Below are positions 1 through 5,153 of a stretch of DNA of 28,420 bases, piece by piece. The stretch is taken from contig DCCS01000029.1 in NCBI GenBank assembly GCA_002316015.1, positions 1-28,420 on the forward strand, given 5' to 3'. The DNA comes from Prevotellaceae bacterium UBA1075 (GTDB taxonomy: Bacteria; Bacteroidota; Bacteroidia; Bacteroidales; Bacteroidaceae). The translations under genes and the position numbers were made by a program. The notes under the pieces were generated by a model, which was not told where the DNA came from, made no database searches, and saw only the letters and a program-made list of their open reading frames with translations. Within the stretch, counting starts at the first letter, position 1. Every line of letters begins with the position of its first letter.

Positions 1-156
1 GGCCAGGCGGGCTACGAGGGCGGCGTGCAGGGCTTCCTGCCCCTGGACGGGCGCTCCTGGCACACCTGCCTGCCCGTCCCCTGGCTGTGGGACAGGCTGT
101 GCAGGAGGCCGCACAGGTTCAACGGGGAGAGGTTCACCTTCGTGGACTTCCTGTGA
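1..156 (+). CDS. 3' end of an unidentified, probably phage, gene
   Basis: An open frame runs in from the left edge and ends at TGA 154-156, leaving 51 C-terminal residues. They are rich in Gly, Trp, Pro and Arg, with short runs such as HTCLPVPWLWDRL and a final FTFVDFL. I do not recognise the family. The position just upstream of a lysis cassette would suit a tail or other late structural gene, but that is inference from context only. The start lies outside the window. Confidence 0.5.
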   Translation, partial: GQAGYEGGVQGFLPLDGRSWHTCLPVPWLWDRLCRRPHRFNGERFTFVDFL

Positions 157-304
157 GGGGACGTGTGTGACGGGACGCGGCCGATGAAGGAAGACCGGAC
201 GGGGAGGGGCGCGGGAGACGAACTCTTGCCCACGTTTTTGGGAGTCTGTGCTGAACAATTTGCAACCTTTTGTAAAAACGCTTTTTTAATAAGCATAAAA
301 ATGT

Positions 305-312
305 TACTTTTG
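305..312 (+). promoter_or_regulatory. Bacteroidota -7 promoter element upstream of the holin
   Basis: TACTTTTG matches the TAnnTTTG -7 consensus of the Bacteroidota primary sigma factor. It sits 19 nt before the holin ATG in an AT-rich stretch (about 240-330) that contrasts with the GC-rich surroundings. The -33 box is weak (a T-run at 282-287). It could drive the lysis operon separately from the upstream late genes. Confidence 0.5.
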
Positions 313-331
313 CGGTATAAGTAGCACGCAA

Positions 332-799
332 ATGAAGAACAACCTGCAAACGATAGCCGTAGTGGCAAGCTCCGGATATGTCAGCGCGCTCGGTGCATTC
401 GTCAACGAGTCACTGGCGGAGATATCCGTATGGCTGCTCGTCATGGTATGCGTCATAGCCACAGACCTCTTCGCGAAGTGGTTCAAGATACTCAAGCTGC
501 GCGACGAGCCGTTCCGCATAAGCAAGGGCACGCGGGACACGCTGGCCAAGATGGTGGTCTATTTTGCGGCAGTGGTCACGAGCGTGTTTGTGCAGCACGC
601 GATGAATGCCGACTCGCTCGCCAGGTGGACGTGCGGCATGGTGATAGGCGTCGAGGGAATATCCATCGCGGGAAACCTGCTCCGCGCGAACGGCTACAGG
701 CTGGACACCGGCGCGCTCATCGCCTACATCGCGGGGAAGGCACATGTGCCGGAGGACATAATCAAGGAGGAGGAGAGACATGGGAGAGCGGAACATTAA
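332..799 (+). CDS. Phage holin family protein
   Basis: A 155-residue protein expected to sit in the inner membrane and permeabilise it at the end of a phage lytic cycle, releasing or activating the endolysin. There are hydrophobic segments at about residues 7-25, 31-46, 72-88 and 97-113. A charged stretch (KWFKILKLRDEP, about 49-60) lies between them, and the tail is highly charged (KEEERHGRAEH). This layout resembles the holin family of Bacteroidota prophages and secretion-type holins. Its last 20 bases overlap the amidase start, so the two are translationally linked. Identification rests on size, topology and position next to an endolysin, because holins share little sequence. Confidence 0.75.
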   Translation: MKNNLQTIAVVASSGYVSALGAFVNESLAEISVWLLVMVCVIATDLFAKWFKILKLRDEPFRISKGTRDTLAKMVVYFAAVVTSVFVQHAMNADSLARWTCGMVIGVEGISIAGNLLRANGYRLDTGALIAYIAGKAHVPEDIIKEEERHGRAEH

Positions 800-1181
800 G
801 TACATCGTCGTGCATTGCACGGCGGGAAACCAGAAGGCGACAGAGAGGGACGTGCTGGCCGAGTTCAAGAGGAAGGGCTGGAAGCGTCCGGGATACCATT
901 ACCTTGTCACGGCAGACGGCAAGATACACAGCCTCACGGCAGAGGCGCATGTGGCAAACGGCGTGTACGGATACAACAGGTTCTGCGTGCATGTGGCCTA
1001 CACGGGCGGCATGGACGGGACGGACACGCGCACGGGGGAGCAGAAGGCCGGGCTGCGCTCTGCCGTACGGCTGCTGCACAAAAAATACCCGGACGCGGTA
1101 ATACTGGGACACCATGACTTTCCGGGGGTCAAGAAGACATGCCCCAATTTCGACGCCAAGAAAGAATACATTAACGTATGA
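780..1181 (+). CDS. N-acetylmuramoyl-L-alanine amidase (Amidase_2 phage endolysin)
   Basis: A 133-residue single-domain zinc amidase of the T7-lysozyme/PGRP fold, which cuts the bond between N-acetylmuramic acid and the peptide stem of peptidoglycan. The visible motifs are IVVHCTA (zinc ligand His12), the YHYLVTADGKIH strand pair, a NGVYGYN segment that should hold the catalytic Tyr, GHHDFPG (His111 or His112) and a final TCPNFD (Cys121). These correspond to the His/His/Cys ligands of T7 lysozyme. There is no signal peptide, so it should need the holin encoded just upstream. It overlaps the holin by 20 nt and the next gene by an ATGA junction. The length is normal for a phage enzyme of this family. 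Confidence 0.93.
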   Translation: MGERNIKYIVVHCTAGNQKATERDVLAEFKRKGWKRPGYHYLVTADGKIHSLTAEAHVANGVYGYNRFCVHVAYTGGMDGTDTRTGEQKAGLRSAVRLLHKKYPDAVILGHHDFPGVKKTCPNFDAKKEYINV

Positions 1182-1690
1182 GCAGGATTGTCATCAAGGG
1201 CGCGGCCTTTGTCATTGCCGCGACACTCGCATGCGGCGGCTGCGCCAGGCGCGTGACAAGGAGCACGCGCGCGGAAGCGTCAGACAGCCTCCGGACGGCG
1301 CACATACGGACAGAGGCAAGGGCGGAGGCAAGCAGGACGGGCTACAAGGACAGCACAGCCCATGAGCGGGCAGACAGCGTGCACATCTATGACAGCGTCC
1401 ACGTCACGGAGCACGCGGACGGCTCGGTGGAGGTCTTCAGGTTCCGCGACAGGTATCGCGGGCGGGCGCTCACCGAGACGCGGAAGAGCAGCAGGGAGCG
1501 CGCCGACAGCGTCTCGGTGTCGTCAAGAGACACGATGGCCGTCAAGGCAAAAAGCACGACAAGCACAGAGAGCCTCAAGTCAGCGCGCCAGTCCGGCGGA
1601 ATCCTCTGCCACATTCTGCCTTTCGCGGCACTTGTCATTTCACTCGCATGCATTTACTCCATAATAAGAAAGAAGCAGTTTTTGGGGTAA
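1178..1690 (+). CDS. Candidate unimolecular spanin (lipoprotein with C-terminal TM)
   Basis: A 170-residue protein translationally coupled to the endolysin (ATGA overlap). The N-terminus is a lipoprotein-like signal: Arg/Lys, a hydrophobic stretch, then Cys19 and Cys22 as possible lipidated residues, although neither lipobox is perfect. Residues about 25-138 are polar, rich in Ser, Arg, Ala, Asp and Thr, and predicted soluble. Residues about 142-163 are one hydrophobic segment followed by RKKQ. An outer-membrane lipid anchor plus an inner-membrane C-terminal anchor is the layout of u-spanins such as phage T1 gp11, which fuse the two membranes in the last step of lysis. Third place after holin and endolysin agrees with this. 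I see no sequence homology, so the function is inferred from architecture and gene order. Confidence 0.6.
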   Translation: MSRIVIKGAAFVIAATLACGGCARRVTRSTRAEASDSLRTAHIRTEARAEASRTGYKDSTAHERADSVHIYDSVHVTEHADGSVEVFRFRDRYRGRALTETRKSSRERADSVSVSSRDTMAVKAKSTTSTESLKSARQSGGILCHILPFAALVISLACIYSIIRKKQFLG

Positions 1691-1707
1691 ATGTTGTTTT
1701 TACCCCC

Positions 1708-1742
1708 AAGGGCAGGCCATCCGTGACGGACAGCCTGCCCTT
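1708..1742. terminator. Bidirectional terminator between lysis genes and integrase
   Basis: A perfect 10-bp stem (AAGGGCAGGC at 1708-1717 with its complement at 1733-1742) encloses a second small stem (TCCG/CGGA). T-rich sequence flanks it on both sides. It lies between convergent genes ending at 1690 and 1745 and should stop transcription from both directions. Confidence 0.8.
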
Positions 1743-1744
1743 TC

Positions 1745-3004
1745 TCACGTCCACGTTGGAATATCCTCCTCCCCATATGCGTTCAGGTGGTCGATGACCC
1801 GCCTGTTCGCCTCGTCCACCTTCTCCATGTCATAATCGATGTACACGTCCGTGACCCTCACCCCGAACGAGTGGCCGAGCGCCATGCTTATGACGTCCTT
1901 CGGCACGCCTATGCGGTGCGCGATGGTCGCCCAGGTGTGCCTTGCCCAGTAGGTGGTGATTTTCGGGTGGAGCGGCTTCCGCTCCTTCACATTGTACCTG
2001 TTCCCGGTCTTCACCTCTCCGATGCACTGAAGGTTGCCGTTCATGCGGTGCATGAAGTCGCGGTAATCCCCATATTCCTCCAGGACAAACAGCAGGTGCT
2101 CCCTGCCCGCGTACCTGCCAATGATTGCCTGGGCCTCTGGCTGGACGAGCACGCTGTAGAGCTTGTGCGTCTTCGTCCTGCGGTACTCAAGCCTGCCGTT
2201 CACCACATCGGACCTCATCGCGTTGCACAAGTCCACCATGTTGATGCCGAGAAGGTAGAACGAGAGCATGAAGATGTCGCGGTAGCGCACCTGGTGATCC
2301 TCGCACGGCCAGTCCCGGAACTCCGCCAGCTGGGCTTCCGTGAGCGACCGCTTGGGGGTCTGCTCCTTCCTGATGACAAACCTGCGGAACGGATACCCGC
2401 TCGCCATCCCCTCCCCTATCGCATAGTTGACGACGGCGCGCAGGTTCCGCATGTGGATGGCCACCGTGTTGACGGCCAGCCCCTCCGCGAGCAGGCTACC
2501 CTCGAACTTCCTCACCCAGTCCGTGTCCACATCGGCCACATCCATCCCCTTCCAGGCATACCTCCTCACCTTCTTGATGGTCGCCTCGTATATCTCACGG
2601 GTGCGCGTGGTCTTCGTGGAGGCAAAAGCGCCGAACACCGCCAGGAGCGATGTCCTGTCAGCGTCCTGGCCGGCGTCCGCCCCGATGCCCAGGGCATCCT
2701 GCACATGCGCCCTCACCGCAGAGCGCACAGCCGCCACGCCACACGGCCTGGGCACAGAGCGCAGGCCGGCGTCCGCCGCGACCACGGCCTCGCGTATCCT
2801 GCTGTTGTAGTCATCGGCGGAGGCATGCCCGCACACCCACGTCATGCCGTTCCCGCCGCCAGACCTGTCAAACTGGTCACCGCGCACATACATGCGCAGT
2901 GACACATACATATAACGTCCGCGATAGGACACTCCCAACTTGACGGGATGGACACTCCCATCAACCGTCACGCGCCTGTCAAGGCTGACTCTAATGTTTG
3001 CCAT
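1745..3004 (-). CDS. Bacteroides-type tyrosine recombinase (phage integrase)
   Basis: A 419-residue site-specific recombinase. It has an N-terminal arm-binding region, a SAM-like core-binding domain (about residues 120-215) and a C-terminal catalytic domain. Visible catalytic features are the beta-hairpin Lys (RRTKTHK), ARHTWAT with the second Arg, LGHSF with the His, and the nucleophile Tyr388 in DVYIDYD. The usual first Arg appears to be replaced: GIN stands where GLR is expected. The first His of HxxR appears as Tyr (TTYWAR). Both are seen in Bacteroidota integrases, and IntDOT also lacks Arg I. The start at 3004 (MANIRVS) is preferred over an in-frame Met at 3028 because it matches the usual N-terminus of the family. 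The gene is adjacent to a tRNA gene, the common target of such enzymes. Confidence 0.92.
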   Translation of the reverse strand: MANIRVSLDRRVTVDGSVHPVKLGVSYRGRYMYVSLRMYVRGDQFDRSGGGNGMTWVCGHASADDYNSRIREAVVAADAGLRSVPRPCGVAAVRSAVRAHVQDALGIGADAGQDADRTSLLAVFGAFASTKTTRTREIYEATIKKVRRYAWKGMDVADVDTDWVRKFEGSLLAEGLAVNTVAIHMRNLRAVVNYAIGEGMASGYPFRRFVIRKEQTPKRSLTEAQLAEFRDWPCEDHQVRYRDIFMLSFYLLGINMVDLCNAMRSDVVNGRLEYRRTKTHKLYSVLVQPEAQAIIGRYAGREHLLFVLEEYGDYRDFMHRMNGNLQCIGEVKTGNRYNVKERKPLHPKITTYWARHTWATIAHRIGVPKDVISMALGHSFGVRVTDVYIDYDMEKVDEANRRVIDHLNAYGEEDIPTWT

Positions 3005-3037
3005 AATTATGTCGCAATTTTGTTGCAAGTGTTATTA

Positions 3038-3075
3038 CCACCAAATGGCACGAAATGCCACCAAATGGCACGAAA
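3038..3075. repeat. Two 18-bp direct repeats with an internal palindrome upstream of the integrase
   Basis: CCACCAAATGGCACGAAA occurs at 3038-3055 and again, identical, at 3058-3075, a 20-bp repeat distance (about two helical turns). TGGCA-CGAAA-TGCCA at 3046-3060 forms an inverted repeat across the junction. The position between int and the tRNA att side fits arm-type integrase or excisionase sites, or an operator for int. Neither role is shown by sequence alone. Confidence 0.75.
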
Positions 3076-3115
3076 AAGCCAACTTTACAACAGCAGGAAG
3101 GAGTGTGCCGAAAGG

Positions 3116-3152
3116 CAAGGGGCTGGCTTCCGCATTGGAAATCAGCCCCTTG
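3116..3152 (-). terminator. Hairpin downstream of tRNA-Pro
   Basis: A perfect 10-bp stem (CAAGGGGCTG at 3116-3125 with its complement at 3143-3152) contains a further TTCC/GGAA pairing. It lies 9 nt beyond the 3' end of the minus-strand tRNA. The U-tract is weak. It may terminate the tRNA transcript, or it may be part of the element's attachment region. Confidence 0.5.
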
Positions 3153-3160
3153 CAACCAGG

Positions 3161-3200
3161 TCGGGATGACAAGACTCGAACTTGCGACCTCGCGCCCCCC
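3161..3200. other. Likely attachment-site region at the 3' half of tRNA-Pro
   Basis: The integrase gene and lysis module abut the 3' side of an intact tRNA gene, the usual geometry after integration into a tRNA. The core would then include the T-arm and acceptor 3' sequence. The matching copy at the other end of the element is outside the window, so the exact core cannot be set. Confidence 0.4.
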
Positions 3201-3233
3201 AGACGTGTGCGCTACCAACTGCGCTACATCCCG
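3161..3233 (-). tRNA. tRNA-Pro (anticodon GGG)
   Basis: It folds as a 73-nt cloverleaf on the minus strand. The acceptor is CGGGATG/CATCCCG with discriminator A. The D-arm is GCGC-AGTTGGTA-GCGC. The anticodon stem is CACGT/GCGCG with one A-C mismatch and a loop CTGGGGG, giving anticodon GGG. The T-arm is GCAAG-TTCGAGT-CTTGT. CCA is not encoded. A Bacteroidota promoter lies just upstream at 3253-3284. Confidence 0.93.
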
Positions 3234-3252
3234 TAACCTTGCTTTCGCTCTG

Positions 3253-3284
3253 CAAAGGTAGGATGATTTTTCTCGCCCTCCAAA
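3253..3284 (-). promoter_or_regulatory. Promoter of tRNA-Pro
   Basis: On the minus strand TTTG (3281-3284) is followed by 20 nt and then TACCTTTG (3253-3260), a full match to the TTTG / TAnnTTTG promoter. The -7 box ends about 20 nt before the mature tRNA 5' end. Confidence 0.75.
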
Positions 3285-3292
3285 TAATTTCG

Positions 3293-3300
3293 TAACTTTG
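3293..3300 (+). promoter_or_regulatory. aroA promoter -7 element
   Basis: TAACTTTG matches TAnnTTTG. It overlaps the divergent tRNA-Pro promoter region. Transcription from it would begin after 3300, so translation cannot start at the in-frame ATG at 3300. This supports the aroA start at 3339. Confidence 0.6.
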
Positions 3301-3338
3301 TGTCATATTCATATGCAAATACATCTACATACACACAT

Positions 3339-4625
3339 ATGCGCATTAGGATTTACCCGCCAGACAAACTAAGGCTGGATGCACAAATACCTGCAAGCAA
3401 GAGCATTAGTAACCGTGTGCTCGTCATACGGGCCCTGGCTGGGAGGGGAAAGGACAGAGCGGAGAGTGAAGTGCGGAACCTCTCGGACTGTGACGACACA
3501 CTGGTCATGGAGCGCGCGCTGAGGGAGATGCCCGACGTGATTGACATCAAGGCGGCAGGCACCGCCATGCGGTTTCTCACCGCCTACCTAAGCGTCACGC
3601 CGGGCACGCGCGCCATCACTGGCACCGAGCGCATGCGGCACCGCCCCATTGGCATTCTGGTGGACGCGCTGAGGAGGCTGGGCGCTGAGATAGAGTACAC
3701 CGCCACAGAGGGATTCCCGCCGCTCCGTGTCACCGGGCACAACCTGCGGGGAGGCACGCTTGAGCTTCCCGCAAACGTGAGCAGCCAGTACATCAGCGCA
3801 CTGCTGATGATTGCGCCGCAGATGGAGCAAGGGCTCACGCTGAGACTGGCCGGCGACATCGTGAGCCGTCCCTACATAGACATGACGCTGGCCATCATGG
3901 GTTCGTTCGGAGCGCGGGCTGGCTGGGCAGACGACCACACGCTCAAAGTGAATCCTGTGCCCTACACTCCCACGCCCTACACGGTGGAGAACGACTGGAG
4001 CGCGAGCAGCTACTGGTACGAGATGATGGCGCTCACGCGGGACACGCACCCTACCGTGACCCTGCGCGGGCTCTTCAGCAAGAGCCTCCAGGGCGACGCG
4101 GCCATAAGTGGGATATTCCTTCCCCTGGGCATTGCCACCGAGTTCCTCAGCAACGAGGACGGCACCGGGGGCATACGCCTGAGGCGGCGCGGCACGCCAT
4201 GCAGGCACTACGAGCATGACTTCACCAGCCAGCCCGACCTGGCGCAAACTATGGTGGTGACCTGTGCCATGATGGGCGTCACCTTCCGTTTCACCGGCCT
4301 GCAAAGCCTGAGGATAAAGGAGACCGACCGCCTGTCGGCACTCTGCACCGAGCTGCGCAAACTGGGCATAGTGCTCAGGGAGGAGCATGGTGACACCCTC
4401 ATGTGGGATGGCGAGCGGTGTCCTGCCCAGGAACCCGCCGTCATGGACACCTACGAGGACCACCGCATGGCCATGTCACTGGCTCCCGCATGCATGGTGA
4501 CCGGTTGCCTGGAGATGAACGACCCGCAAGTGGTGAGCAAGTCCTACCCGCACTTCTGGCAGGAACTGAAGGGATTCCGCATCGACGAAGCGGACGGGGA
4601 GGGAGGCCGGGGATGTTCTATCTGA
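3339..4625 (+). CDS. aroA: 3-phosphoshikimate 1-carboxyvinyltransferase (EPSP synthase)
   Basis: A cytoplasmic shikimate-pathway enzyme that joins phosphoenolpyruvate to shikimate-3-phosphate, giving 5-enolpyruvylshikimate-3-phosphate for aromatic amino acids and folate. The 428 residues show the substrate-binding KSISNR near the N-terminus, the phosphate-binding AAGTAMRFL, SSQYISALL, and the C-terminal signature LRIKETDRL followed by DHRMAM. Length is typical. The start MRIRIYPP at 3339 is chosen over the ATG at 3300 because a -7 promoter box ends at 3300. Its last 13 bases overlap the next gene, suggesting an operon that continues towards porW. The flanking prophage insertion does not interrupt it. 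Confidence 0.96.
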   Translation: MRIRIYPPDKLRLDAQIPASKSISNRVLVIRALAGRGKDRAESEVRNLSDCDDTLVMERALREMPDVIDIKAAGTAMRFLTAYLSVTPGTRAITGTERMRHRPIGILVDALRRLGAEIEYTATEGFPPLRVTGHNLRGGTLELPANVSSQYISALLMIAPQMEQGLTLRLAGDIVSRPYIDMTLAIMGSFGARAGWADDHTLKVNPVPYTPTPYTVENDWSASSYWYEMMALTRDTHPTVTLRGLFSKSLQGDAAISGIFLPLGIATEFLSNEDGTGGIRLRRRGTPCRHYEHDFTSQPDLAQTMVVTCAMMGVTFRFTGLQSLRIKETDRLSALCTELRKLGIVLREEHGDTLMWDGERCPAQEPAVMDTYEDHRMAMSLAPACMVTGCLEMNDPQVVSKSYPHFWQELKGFRIDEADGEGGRGCSI

Positions 4626-5032
4626 TAGTCCTCACATGCCTGCTGGCACTTGGCGCGGCGAGTGCCATACTGTACCTGCGCCGCGACAAGGGCGAGCCCA
4701 CCGGGCAGAAACCCGCAATCCCCGACACCGGATGCTGCGGCCAGCACGAGGTGTGCGAAAAGGAGAGTCTGCTCTCGGCCGTGAGCAAGAGCGTGGAGTA
4801 CTATGACGACGAGGAGCTGGACCGCTTTCGCGGACGCGCGCCGGAGGACTACACCGACGAGGAGACCGAAGAGTTCCGCGACGTGCTCTACACCATGCGC
4901 GAGGAGGAGGTGGCGGGATGGACACGCAGTCTGCAACTGCGCGGCATCGAGTTGCCCGAAGACATGCGCGACGAGGTAATCCTCATTGTGGAGGAGCGCA
5001 GGCACGCCCCACAAACCAAACCCGAAACATAA
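4613..5032 (+). CDS. Small membrane-anchored protein with GCCGQHEVCEK motif
   Basis: 139 residues starting MFYLIVLT. One N-terminal transmembrane segment (about residues 2-21) is followed by basic LRRDKG. A Cys motif GCCGQHEVCEKESLL (about 41-55) comes next. The acidic remainder contains YYDDEELDRF, YTDEETEEFRDVLYTMREEEVAGWTRSLQLRGIELPEDMRDEV. The protein should be membrane-bound with a soluble acidic domain. I recall similar conserved hypothetical proteins next to aroA in Bacteroidales but know no function. The three closely placed Cys could bind metal or form disulphides; this is a guess. It overlaps aroA by 13 nt and lies 121 nt before porW. Confidence 0.85.
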   Translation: MFYLIVLTCLLALGAASAILYLRRDKGEPTGQKPAIPDTGCCGQHEVCEKESLLSAVSKSVEYYDDEELDRFRGRAPEDYTDEETEEFRDVLYTMREEEVAGWTRSLQLRGIELPEDMRDEVILIVEERRHAPQTKPET

Positions 5033-5153
5033 TAAAGCAACACGCGCACACGTTATATGTAAATAGGAGTCCCGCCGGCCACCACACGGGCAAGAGGCAG
5101 GACAAAGCCCTGCCGTGGACACGGGGAGGGACAACGACAAGAGAGAAACAGCA

